A stretch of 64,000 nucleotides of DNA from an uncultured Saprospiraceae bacterium. GTDB lineage: Bacteria; Bacteroidota; Bacteroidia; Chitinophagales; Saprospiraceae. Where the stretch lies: assembly GCA_937951615.1 (NCBI GenBank), contig CALFBH010000058.1, positions 27,900 through 91,899 on the forward strand, given 5' to 3'. The position numbers and the translations under genes were made by a program. Positions 53,017 through 63,700 of this stretch are shown here, in pieces. The notes under the pieces were generated by a model, which had not been told where the DNA came from, did no database searches, and saw only the letters and a program-made list of their open reading frames with translations. Within the stretch, counting starts at the first letter, position 1, and each line of letters begins with the position of its first letter.

Positions 53017-53817
53017 AATCGTCCATATTCGGCAGTCGATGGTTGCTTTAAATCGGCTACTTAAAACCGTACACTTTTTTGTTCTTCTCTTTCCAGAAAA
53101 AGAATGAGCCTTAATCCTTTGGTGATTTTGAATTGGCCGCTTGTTCATTTTTTGCAGTCGCCAAAAAAACGAACCAAAAAACGCTTGTCAAAAAAAACTC
53201 CTCTGCTAAATCCCTTTGGTACACTGTACCAAGCTCCCGAAACACTTTTTTGACGGGTTATCGCCACTTCAGCAAAACCAATATTAAAGCATTGTTGTAA
53301 AGTTGTTTGCGATGGTTTGAATTTTGAAAATTAATTTTAAAATGGTTTTACAGTTTTTATGTATAGTTTTGAAAATCGGCTATCCCATTTTGATTCAGAT
53401 TTTACGCATTTTGCAAAGCAAAATGAACTTGTGTTTCCTATCGACCATGGACTATCGACCATCGACTTCATTCAAGACAATCAAACTTTCATTTAATTCC
53501 TTAACTTTGCAAAACAATTTGCGATAAGCGCAAAAAAAAAACGTGCTTACTTGACTATTCAAATAAACACGTCCCAAAAACCATTATGAAAAGAATAAAC
53601 GAACTATGAAAACTTTTATTAAATGTCTTAATTAATTATGTATGGTTTAACGGGGAGTTTTTCAAAAGGTTTCAAAAAAGAAGATTTTTTTATACATTTT
53701 TTTTAAAATGTAATTTTTATTCATTTAAAACCGAAGTCTGAACAGGCTCAAATATTGATTTTGTAAAATTAGTTAAATTTTCATATAAAATCAAATAATA
53801 TAACAAAAATAATAACT
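53017..53817 (+). other. Long gene-free spacer with repeat words
   Basis: No gene is convincing in these 800 bases. Contents: a purine/pyrimidine-biased stretch with CCAAAAAAACGAACCAAAAA (53162-53185), a palindrome TTGGTACA-C-TGTACCAA (about 53216-53233), the third copy of the CATTTTGC core (53406-53425), and TCGACCATGGACTATCGACC words (53440-53470) whose complement is at 35518-35546. TAACTTTG at 53507-53514 may be a -7 element for scpB. Confidence 0.55.
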
Positions 53818-54501
53818 TTGGATCATCTGATACAACATATAGAGTCGCTCATTTTTACAGCCGAACAACCTGTTTCTGAAAAAGAGATCAAGGATTGTCT
53901 GGAAGCTACTTTTCAGACAAAGCTTCCAAAAGCTGATTTGGAAAATGCTTTACAAGCTATTCAGGAAAAATATCAGGACGACAGTTTTGCTTTTGAAGTT
54001 ATAGAAATTGCAGACGGTTATCAGTTCCTCACAAAAGGGGCTTATCACAATACAATAGGCACATTGCTAAAGCAAAAAACAAAAAAACGCCTGTCTCGTG
54101 CAGCACTGGAAACCTTGTCGATTATTGCTTATAAGCAACCCATTACCAAAGGAGAAATGGAAAAAATCCGTGGCGTGAGCTGTGATTATTCTGTTCAGAA
54201 ATTGCTGGAAAAAGAATTGGTTGCCATTACTGGCCGCAGCGATGGACCGGGACGTCCGCTACTTTATGCGACGAGCGAAAAGTTTATGGATTATTTTGGC
54301 ATAAAATCTATCAGCGACCTCCCCAAAATCAAAGATTTCAAAACCGCCGACAGCGAAATAGGAGAAGGAGCAGCTGTAGAAGAAGTTGTTGCGCAAGCCG
54401 TTGAAGATACTAGTAAACCGCCTGTTGAAGAAGAGGTGGAAGAGAGAGAGGAGACCACTTCGTTGTCAGAAGAGAGAGAAGATGAAAAAAATGATGGTTA
54501 A
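53818..54501 (+). CDS. scpB: Segregation and condensation protein B
   Basis: ScpB is the winged-helix partner of ScpA and SMC in chromosome condensation. The protein is 227 residues. The N-terminal winged helix has ESLIFTAEQPVSEKEIKDCL, the second SRAALETLSIIAYKQPITKG with EMEKIRGVSCDYSVQKLLEK, then TGRSDGPGRPLLYATSEKFM. The last 40 residues are an acidic Glu-rich tail. The start appears to be TTG at 53818, as no ATG lies near the normal N-terminus (DHLIQHIESLIF). The TTG coincides with a TAACTTTG sequence, so an unusually short leader is possible. Confidence 0.93.
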   Translation: MDHLIQHIESLIFTAEQPVSEKEIKDCLEATFQTKLPKADLENALQAIQEKYQDDSFAFEVIEIADGYQFLTKGAYHNTIGTLLKQKTKKRLSRAALETLSIIAYKQPITKGEMEKIRGVSCDYSVQKLLEKELVAITGRSDGPGRPLLYATSEKFMDYFGIKSISDLPKIKDFKTADSEIGEGAAVEEVVAQAVEDTSKPPVEEEVEEREETTSLSEEREDEKNDG

Positions 54502-54503
54502 TG

Positions 54504-55418
54504 TTACTTCACCAACACTTTTTCCACAAACACCAATTCACCCTCACTCTTTATTTCTAAAACATAGCTTCCTTTTGGCAATTCCCCAATCGAAAGGCTG
54601 TACTTTGATGGGAAATTTTCATAATACATTCCTTTTATTTCCTGCCCTGACACAGAAAGCAATCGTACTTCCACATCTTGCATACCAGCACTTTCTATCC
54701 ATAAATTTTCGGAAACTGGATTGGGATATATCCAGGCAATCGGTACTGAAATGTTCTGTACATCCGTTGTACCAACCAAGCTAACAGCATCAACAAACAA
54801 GGTAGAATTTTGAGTAGCGCTGAGTGCCGTTGAAAAATCAAAACTCTGAAAAACTGTAATAATCGAATCGGGCATAACGCCGGGCATCAAGTCTTGCACA
54901 GGCACTTGAAATGCCGTGTAACTCGCTTGCGGCGGTAGTTGCGCTGTGCCATAGCCGACCATTTCTGTCATACTAGTCGCTACATTATACCGTTTTAAAA
55001 ACACAAAAACCCTTGCCGAATCGAGTATATTGGTTTCGTATTTATAATAGCCATTCAGCTCACTTATTTTCTGATTAATGGGTGTTCCCGCTGTCATATA
55101 ATCCGCTTCCGTAGGAAAAATATCATTATATTGGAAATTGCCATTGATGATAAAACAGGGCGTAGCCGCACCTACAAATCCCATATATGCCGTGCCAATA
55201 CTCGCTGCAAATATGCCGCTATAACTATCGTTTGTATGCTCCACTTTTACGCCGTCTCCTTCTATAAAAACGTAGCTTTCATTGGATGTCGTCCAGTCAT
55301 TAAGTCGTGCATAATTACCTGTAGTATCCCAGTTTTCAAAATCATTATTGGGCAGACTTTGTGCGATGCTGCTGGTCAAACTACAGACCAATGTCATTAT
55401 TGTAAAAATAGTTTTCAT
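54504..55418 (-). CDS. T9SS-secreted protein with beta-sandwich (PCMD-like) domain
   Basis: A 304-residue secreted protein. The signal peptide is MKTIFTIMTLVCSLTSSIAQ (start 55418; a frame from 55973 adds an unrelated 185 residues and is rejected). Residues about 22-215 begin LPNNDFENWDTTGNYARLND, the start pattern of putative carbohydrate-metabolism (PCMD-type) domains, and contain GYYKYETNILDSARVFVFLK. The last 80 residues are a type IX sorting domain (IAWIYPNPVSENLWIE, VRLLSVSGQEI, LPKGSYVLEIKS, EKVLVK). It therefore leaves the cell by T9SS; a sugar-binding role is inferred. Convergent with scpB with two bases between the stops. Confidence 0.82.
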   Translation of the reverse strand: MKTIFTIMTLVCSLTSSIAQSLPNNDFENWDTTGNYARLNDWTTSNESYVFIEGDGVKVEHTNDSYSGIFAASIGTAYMGFVGAATPCFIINGNFQYNDIFPTEADYMTAGTPINQKISELNGYYKYETNILDSARVFVFLKRYNVATSMTEMVGYGTAQLPPQASYTAFQVPVQDLMPGVMPDSIITVFQSFDFSTALSATQNSTLFVDAVSLVGTTDVQNISVPIAWIYPNPVSENLWIESAGMQDVEVRLLSVSGQEIKGMYYENFPSKYSLSIGELPKGSYVLEIKSEGELVFVEKVLVK

Positions 55419-55544
55419 GTTTTGTTTTTTATATTCACAGTCCTCAGACAAGCGACGACCTATATACAAAGACAGGCATTTGACTAGAAATGGTTGGTTT
55501 AGTGATGAAGTAGTGGTATTTTGCGCTCTGGAAAATCGACAAGT

Positions 55545-56636
55545 TTGAAGATACTCATTTATAACGACAAGACAGGTGTGCGGGGTGGCACAGAGACTTA
55601 CGTCAATAGCATTAAAAAAGCTTTGGAAGGGCGAGGTTTTGTCGTGGATCGACTGACCATTGATGTGCGAGATTTTTCCAAATTCACGAGCAGTCGATTT
55701 CCCAAATGGTATAAATTTCGAGATGGCTTGTTTTATAAAAAAAATGTTGGACAGGCGATTGAGCAAAAGATTCGGGAATTTCAGCCCGATTTGATTCACA
55801 TTAATAATAATGCCTACTTCACGTCCACCATTTTGCAGGTGGCAAATCGACTGAATATTCCTGCCCTGCAAACGATACATGATTATCGACTGATTCCTAA
55901 AGCTGGAGAAAATGCTTTCATCACTTGGGTGAAAAAAATACGGCTGGGTATTGTCAAAAAACGGACAACTCACTTTATAGCACCTTCATATAAGTTTGAA
56001 AAAACGCTGGAAACACATGGCGTAAAAAATGCCATTTATATTCCGCATTATATTGAGTTGGATCAGTGGGAAACCGACCAAGAACATATTCGTGAAAAAC
56101 GAATCCTGTACATCGGACGGCTGGAAATTGAGAAGGGTATTTACGTGTTGTTTGATGCTTGGCGCAAAATAGCACACGAATTTCCAGATTATCAATTACT
56201 GTTTATTGGCGAGGGCAGTGAGTCGAAAAATTTGGCGAAAGCCATACAAGATCACCAACTGGACAAGCAGACCGAACTACACCCATTCAAGCCACAAGCG
56301 GTCATTAAAGAACATTTGTATACTTCGGAATTGATTGTCGTTCCTTCTGCTTATCGCGAAATGTTTGGGCTGATTGGCTTGGAAGCTTTTGCTTGTGATA
56401 TTCCAGTTATTGCCAGCGACGTCGCGGGTATTCCCGAATGGTGTATCCACGAAAAAACGGGTTTGCTGACGCCAATGGAAGATGTACCTGCATTGGCAAA
56501 AGCCATGAAAAAACTGCTGAATAATCCGGCTTTCGCCAAAAAATTAGCCGAAAATGCCCACCAATTCTTGCATGAAAGTCACGACAAAGAGAAATCCATA
56601 GATATTTTAGAGCAATTGTATCGGCAATTAAACTGA
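55545..56636 (+). CDS. Glycosyltransferase family 4
   Basis: A 363-residue GT-B fold retaining glycosyltransferase. The N-terminal domain begins LKILIYNDKTGVRGGTETYV from TTG 55545; a TTG at 55521 adds eight residues and is the alternative. DLIHINNNAYFTSTILQVAN and LQTIHDYRLI belong to the acceptor domain; the donor domain shows RILYIGRLEIEKGIYVLFDA and the nucleotide-sugar EX7E site EMFGLIGLEAFACDIPVIAS. No membrane helix. Substrates unknown; such enzymes usually build cell-surface polysaccharide or LPS. Divergent from the T9SS gene. No neighbouring polysaccharide genes. Confidence 0.9.
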   Translation: MKILIYNDKTGVRGGTETYVNSIKKALEGRGFVVDRLTIDVRDFSKFTSSRFPKWYKFRDGLFYKKNVGQAIEQKIREFQPDLIHINNNAYFTSTILQVANRLNIPALQTIHDYRLIPKAGENAFITWVKKIRLGIVKKRTTHFIAPSYKFEKTLETHGVKNAIYIPHYIELDQWETDQEHIREKRILYIGRLEIEKGIYVLFDAWRKIAHEFPDYQLLFIGEGSESKNLAKAIQDHQLDKQTELHPFKPQAVIKEHLYTSELIVVPSAYREMFGLIGLEAFACDIPVIASDVAGIPEWCIHEKTGLLTPMEDVPALAKAMKKLLNNPAFAKKLAENAHQFLHESHDKEKSIDILEQLYRQLN

Positions 56637-56692
56637 TGTCCAATTGCGAATAAACTTTTAATCCCCTACCTTTGTCCGACATAAAAAATGAT

Positions 56693-56727
56693 GCGCATTC
56701 ATCATTCATCATTCATCATTCATCGTT
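56693..56727 (+). repeat. ATTCATC tandem repeat at the 3' end of the LRR gene
   Basis: About five 7-base ATTCATC units run into the end of the LRR coding sequence: its last codons (Asn-Asp-Glu-stop) are read from the repeat. Same words follow serS (13769-13800). Confidence 0.7.
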
Positions 56728-57369
56728 CAAATTAGGCAAGCCATCCAACGCTTCCGGTCGTTTTTCCATCTTATTCTGAAAGATAAACAGTGTTTCCAGT
56801 TTTTGCAAGCGATTAATCTCCTTCGGAATGCTGCTTATTTGATTATTATTCAAAGCCAGAAATTCCAATTTCTGCAAAGGTAGAATAGCCATTGGAAATA
56901 TAGTCAGTTCATTCCTACTCAAATAAAGGGTATGTAATTCCCCCAATTGACCAATTTCTGGTGGGATACTGCTCAGCTGATTATTCGCCAGACTAAGCGT
57001 TTGCAAACGAGTGAGTTTTTCCAAACCATTAGGAAACACCCTTAGTCCATTTCCATCCAAACTCAAATAACTCAACTGTTCAAGTCGAACCAGAAATTCA
57101 GGTATGGTTTTGATTTGATTTCCCTTTAAAGTCAGGTATTCCAGGTTCTTAAATTGCTTAACAGCTTCTGGAATTTCTGTCAGTTGACTATTGCTCAGAT
57201 CAAGCACACGCACAGCATCTGGCGTCTTTACAGCCTCTGCAAAACTGGTATAAATCTTTGGTAAGGCTTGCGCTGCATCAACAACTGGCGGCACAATCGT
57301 TTTTGTCCCAACTTCCTGTTTACAGGAAAATAAAAGCAAGAAAAGAGCGTAAATAATTGCCTTGTTCAT
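56716..57369 (-). CDS. Leucine-rich repeat lipoprotein
   Basis: A 217-residue lipoprotein with signal ending LLLFSC (Cys16). From about residue 55 it has seven or so typical 23-residue LRRs of the pattern L..L.L..NQL..IP..I..L..L (LTEIPEAVKQFKNLEYLTLK, YLSLDGNGLRVFPNGLEKL, LQTLSLANNQLSSIPPEIG, LEFLALNNNQISSIPKEI). No enzymatic part. The start at 57369 (MNKAIIYALFLL) is better than 57387. LRR lipoproteins on the surface bind other proteins; the partner is unknown. The extreme C-terminus is made from an ATTCATC repeat. Confidence 0.88.
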   Translation of the reverse strand: MNKAIIYALFLLLFSCKQEVGTKTIVPPVVDAAQALPKIYTSFAEAVKTPDAVRVLDLSNSQLTEIPEAVKQFKNLEYLTLKGNQIKTIPEFLVRLEQLSYLSLDGNGLRVFPNGLEKLTRLQTLSLANNQLSSIPPEIGQLGELHTLYLSRNELTIFPMAILPLQKLEFLALNNNQISSIPKEINRLQKLETLFIFQNKMEKRPEALDGLPNLNDE

Positions 57370-57784
57370 TTGGATAAAATTTAACATAAGATTAGGTTAC
57401 TAACATTTCACTAACAATTAACATAAAGGTATGCTCTTTTTTGCATAAATTTGACGCCGATTTACACGCCGACGAATAAGTTATAAATACCCTTACCTAA
57501 AAACACACCATTTAGAGGATACCGTTTTAAGATTCGATTTAGAGAACAATTGTTCAAAATAAAGTCTGACTAACATTGGGGTGATTCCCTTAAAAATGTG
57601 CCTTATGAGTGTGCTTTTTGCCAAACAATTTACACAATTAAAATGCTATTGGATTTACTATAGCACACAACACCTCTATCCCTCTTGCCTTTTTCGTTTC
57701 ATCCAAACATATACGCCTCATAAAAAACGCCTAAACAATCTTTTTGCTATGAAAAATGCTTTTTGCTGTAAAAGAATGACCACT
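57370..57784 (+). other. Spacer between LRR gene and giant adhesin
   Basis: No gene seen. TAAATTTG at 57446-57453 is a possible -7 element on the plus strand, with no clear TTG at -33. Alternative in-frame starts of the adhesin lie at 57749 and 57776. AT-rich otherwise, with no strong hairpin noted. Confidence 0.45.
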
Positions 57785-60700
57785 ATGAAATATTTTTTAT
57801 GCTGCCTGACCTTTTTATTCCTCAACACTATTTTCGCACAGGAATTTTACGGAGATGCAGGCACAATTCCAGACAATAATACTGCTGTTTGTGTCTCTGT
57901 CAATGTTGCTGGTGTAGGAATCTTAAATACTTTAGATAATTCCTTCACAAAAGTCTGCCTGTCTATTGATGCACCTAATCCCAATGATTTGGACATTAGC
58001 CTCCTCGCACCAGATGGTACAACTGTAGAATTGAGTACAGATAATGGCGGAAGTTCTGGCAATGATTATTATTATAAAACTTGTTTCACACGTTGTGGAC
58101 CCACAGGACCAATCACAGGATTACAGAGCAATAGCGAAGGATATTATACCGCAGAAGGCAATATAAATGACTTTAATACAATGAGTACGAATGCCAATGG
58201 TACTTGGCAACTTTGTATTACGGATGATCTTGTGGGTGGTGGAGTAAACACTGTAAATCAATGGAGTCTGACCTTTAGCGATTACGGACCTCCAGCCGCT
58301 CCGGCAGGAGCAGATTGCGCCAATGCTTATAACATCACAACAATGCCTTACAACTCGTCTTGCGCCTTATTAAGCGCAAATTCATTCTCAAATGGGATTT
58401 CTACCTGCGGATCAAATATATATGGAGGCGGAGATTATGTCTATACTTACACCCCAACTGTCGATGAGTTTTTAAGCGTAGAAGCAGCCACCAATTATTC
58501 TAATTTTACAGGCTTCCCATACCTTACTGTCCTCGATGGCTGCCCAGGCGCAGGAGGCAGCTGCCTCGGCTCAGATGACGGACTTGGAAGTGGTGACCAG
58601 ATTATGACGGTAGCCGGTGTTCCACTTACCGCAGGAAATACTTATTATATTGTCGTGACCGCCAGTTCAGGCGGGTTTGGAGAACCTTTCGATATTTCAT
58701 TTTTTACCAGTGAAAATGCTGCCGATGATTGTACAAATGCTACATATCTGTACGGAGGCGAGACATACACAGGGACAAATATTCTTACTCCAACTGACAA
58801 TAGTGTACAAGCTCCTTCTGTAGATCCAGGTGGTGAAATGGTCTGCAATGGAGCAGCTAATAATTTTGTGTACTATACTTTTACTACGGATAATATCGGT
58901 AGTACAATTGATTTAAGTTTTCTTGACATGCAATGTGGTATAGCCGATGGAGGTGTACAAATTGCTTTATTTGAAGAGCCTGCAACCGGAGCTTGTAATG
59001 GACCAGGAACATGGGGTACTGCCATGGAATGTACACCAAGCACTTTAGATAACGAATATTATAGCTGGTCAGGGCTTTCGCCAAATACAAATTATTATTT
59101 AATTGTAGATGGAGAAGCAGGATCAGATTGTTCCTGGAATCTTACACTCAATGGAGATGCAGTCCCCCCTCCTCCTACTCCGGCAGGCGACGGCTGTCCC
59201 GAAATTTTTACCAGCGAACTCAGTTCTGCCAACTGCCCCGTCATGGGCTCGCCTGAAGAACTTTTTATCTCCGAATATATAGAAGGAACTGGCGACAATA
59301 AATGTATCGAAATTTTTAATGGAACAGCTTTCCCCATTGATTTAAATGCAGAAAATTATACACTTGAAGTATATTATAATGGAGGAGCAGGACAAACATT
59401 AGCCATCTTAGATGGCATAATTACTCCTGGAGACGTATTTGTGGTATGCAATACATCCGCTAATGTCCCAGCTTCAGTAACTGTCGATGATGTCTTTGCA
59501 CTGGGACCAAGTGGAAATGACGCCGTAGCATTAGTGCATAATGGAGCAATTATCGACATTTTTGGAAATATAGGCTGCGACCCCGGCGCGCAATGGGCAG
59601 CAGGTGCAAATTCAACAGCAAATGCCACCCTAGTCAGAAACCCAAATGTAGCAGCAGGCATTACCACCGACCCTGGAAATGCCCCCTGTACTTTCCCAAC
59701 ATTAGGCACAGAATGGACTGCTTTCCCACAAGATGATTTTAGCAACCTCGGAACTCATGACTATAATGGACCACTCGCAGCAGCTTGCTGCGCCTTATGC
59801 CCTGGAGAAGAATTTGAACTGACTATAGTCAGTGCCGACCAAATGTGGAATGCCAATGTCAATACTATTGACTGGTATTACAGCACTACTCCAGGTTTTA
59901 ATCCTTACACAGGACAAGGCACACCCCTCACACAAACACCAATCCCACCAGTAGTAGATTGTGTACCAACCTCAGGATCCGTTGCCTTGAATGAGATCAT
60001 GCCCCGTCCAATTGTAGCAGATGGAGATACTGGACCAACTACAGGAGAATGGATAGAACTAATAGGCCCACCAGGTACTAACATCGGATGTTATGTGCTT
60101 ACAGATGGCGATTGGACGATAACAATTCCTCCAGGAACTGTCATTAATTCTACAGGTTTTTATACCATAGGCTACGCAGCAGTAGTAGGGCTGGGAGTAG
60201 ATCTCAATATTGCAACCTGTAGCTGTACGACAAGTGCAACACCCAACGAAACACTCGTCTTGACAAATGCAGGAGAATATGTGGCATTATTTGATAATTC
60301 AGGAACTTTTTCACAAGGCTTAATCTACGGAACCCCTTCAGCTAATAATACACCTCCTTTCGGTGCTTTTGATTTAAGCGGAGCAGGTGTTATTCCTACT
60401 GCAGGACTTGCAGGCTGTGTTACTTCTGTAACTATTCCTGGCAATCCAGCCAGTTTTGATGTAGTTGGCATCGCTCCTTCCTCCAACGAGTCATTCGAAC
60501 GCGAACCAGACCAGACAGGGAACTGGACAAGCGAACCAGGTGGCTCCATAGATGCCTGCAACGAAGGTGAATCACAAATCTACCCACTTAGTGTTACCAC
60601 TTCACTTACCGACGAATCACTCTGCAATCAAACCGTCTATATCACAGGCATCATCAACCCACACCCCGATCCAGACCCGACCGCCGATAATGGAACAAGT

Positions 60701-63700
60701 TGCGAAATCACCAACACCAGTTCCATGACGCAGGAATTTCAGGTCTGCCTCGAATGTGCCGTCGCAGATGCTGGTCTAGATTTCGCCCTCCCTTGTTTTG
60801 GCAGCAATGCCCAACTCGACGGAAGCGGCTCTAGTACAGAAACTGGTACAACTTACCAATGGACGGCAACAGATCCCAATAATTTTAACGGACCCTCAAA
60901 TGTTATCAGCCCATTGATCGAAGCCGGAGATACTTTCTTCCTTGAAGTCATCTCTCCTATTGGATGTATAGATATGGACACTGTTGTGGTTTATGAACCC
61001 AACCAGATTGTCGGAACAGCAACTGTTACCGACCCGCTTTGCAATGGAGACAATGGAAGCATAACACTCGACATTACCGGCGGTACAGGTTTTTATAATG
61101 TAGGCTGGACTGCCGCAGGAACTATTTTCCCAATACTTGGTACGACCATAACATCAGACACGGGCGTGACAGTAGTGCTATCCAATATACCTCCTGGTAA
61201 TTATGACATCGGAATAGCTGACCAAAACTGGACATTCGGCTCACCCGTTTGTATTGTCAATGTATTAGGCGTCACCGTAGTAGAACCAGCACTTCTAACC
61301 GCATCCGCCACAGGCGAAGCCCTATCATGCAACGGCGACACCAATGGCAATATTACCCTTACGGTAAATGGTGGAACAGCCCCTTATGCCTACGCATGGG
61401 ACAATGGTGCAGGAACTACACAAAACCCGGCCAATCTAGGAGTCGGCACATATAACGTCATCGTAACTGATGCCAATATGTGTACCACAATGGCCAGCGC
61501 AGAGATTACAGAACCTGCTGAATTTATTATCGTTCCAGACATTACAAATCCATCATGTGACGGCAACAATAATGGCACTATTACGCTCACAATCAATGGA
61601 GGTGTTTCCCCTTATAATTATGTGTGGAGCAATGGTTTACCCAATTCACCGACACAAACTGGACTCAGTGCCGGAACCTATGGAGTTACAGTAGATGATG
61701 CAAATGGTTGTGAGTTAGAAATATTCCCTATAACACTTACAGCTCCACCAGCACTTACAGCAACAATGACTGGAATCAATCCTGCTTGTATTGCCAATAG
61801 TGGACAAGTCAGCATAACAGTTAATAATGGAACAGCACCTTATACATATATCTGGAATAATGGAGGTACAACACCAACAATCGCCGGATTAACTGCCGGG
61901 ACTTATCAGGTCACAGCCACAGATGCCAACAATTGCACAGTCATTGACGCTCTTAGCATCACAGACGATGCCTCTGTAGGGGAATGTAATGAAGTCACCA
62001 TGACCATAGATCAAATCACTTTTCCTCCTTTAGAAGATGGTGCTGGATTAGCCAGTAATACGGAATGGATTCTTTCTATCAACGGAACGACATGGTATTT
62101 TGAAATTCCATCTAACACAGGAGGAACTTATGACCCTAATGTTGTTTTTAACAATACAGATGATCCTATCAATTGCGGAGGCGCACCTTTTATCATACCG
62201 CTTGGCGATGCACTACAAGGACAGACCACTGCACCAGTATATGTGCAGGTTCATGAAGATGACCTCCCAGGAATACATGACTGCATATTTGATTATGGAG
62301 ATGCTTCAGATATTACAGGCAACTTCCCCCCTGATGATGAATTGTTTTCCTGGACAGAACTCACGCTAGACTTCACCAATAATATACTCACTATTCCCGC
62401 ATTAGGTGGAGATATAACGATACAATACTCCATCAATTGTACTCAAGTAGCCTGTCCGCCACCGCCTAGTTGTGATTTCACAAATGATTGCAACACCGTC
62501 ACCTTGCAATTTGATTCATTCTATACCATACAATGTGATGAATCAGATGCAGCAGACGGACTAGTTGATATCGCCATTGATGTAAATGGCACAACAGTCG
62601 AATGGACTGATATTGCTGCGCCAACAGAAATAGGCGTTTTTGGTACACCATCCTGCGGTACAAACCCACTGCCTGTAGCAATTACTACACCAGGACAAAG
62701 CAATATTTCTTTTAATATTGACATTTATGAAAATGATGGAACTTGTGGAGATGGACTAGGAGCAGGTGACGATAATGTCACTTCTACTTCCTTAAACATT
62801 AACCTATCATCAGACACAGGAGGAACTATATTTGTAAATGAATGTATGGTCATAAATTATAGTGTCGTCTGTACACCAATCGAAATAACAGATATAACAA
62901 TTGACACACAAACGCCATGTACGCCAGATAATACGCAATTCAGCCAAGACATCATTATCACTTATTCCAATCCTCCAGCAACAGGTACATTGGATGTCAA
63001 TGGGGTTTCTTTCCCCATTACAGGCAGCCCACAAACAGTAACATTAACTAATCTTCCGCTTGGCAATTCAATACCTGTAACAGCCTCTTTTTCCGAGGTT
63101 CCAACTTGTTCTTTGACAGATGGTCTCATCACTCCTCCCCTATTAATTGCTATTGATGAAGTCCTGATTACCGACCCCAATTGTGGGAATGCAGATGGAA
63201 CAATTACCATCGCAGCAGGCGCAGGACTTACACCTTTCATGTACAGTATTGATGGAGGAACTACATTTTCCGGCACAGATTTGTTTACCGGACTTACAGC
63301 AGGAACCTACGATATTATATTAACTGATGCTAATGGTTGTTCAATTACAGATTCTATAGCTGTCCTAACCGACCAGGCAGGACCCTTAATTGACATGATA
63401 GATATAAGCAACCCGCTCTGCAATGGAAATGCAACAGGTACAATTACAATCACTGCTTCAGGAGGTACAAGCCCACTGACCTATAGTATAGATGGTGGCA
63501 CAACATCAGGTGCAACAAACATATTTACAGATTTATCAGCAGGCATCTACGATGTAGTTGTCACAGATGCTAATAATTGCACAGCCACATCAACAGCCAC
63601 CTTAACCAATCCAACAGCTCTAAGTGTCACCGCAACACCAAGCGACCCAAGTTGCAACGGCAACGCAGATGGCAGTATCGACCTAAGCACAACAAACGGC

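Noticed and set aside
55419..55973. 185-residue N-terminal extension of the T9SS protein
   Set aside because: It runs antisense through the glycosyltransferase gene and precedes an intact signal peptide.
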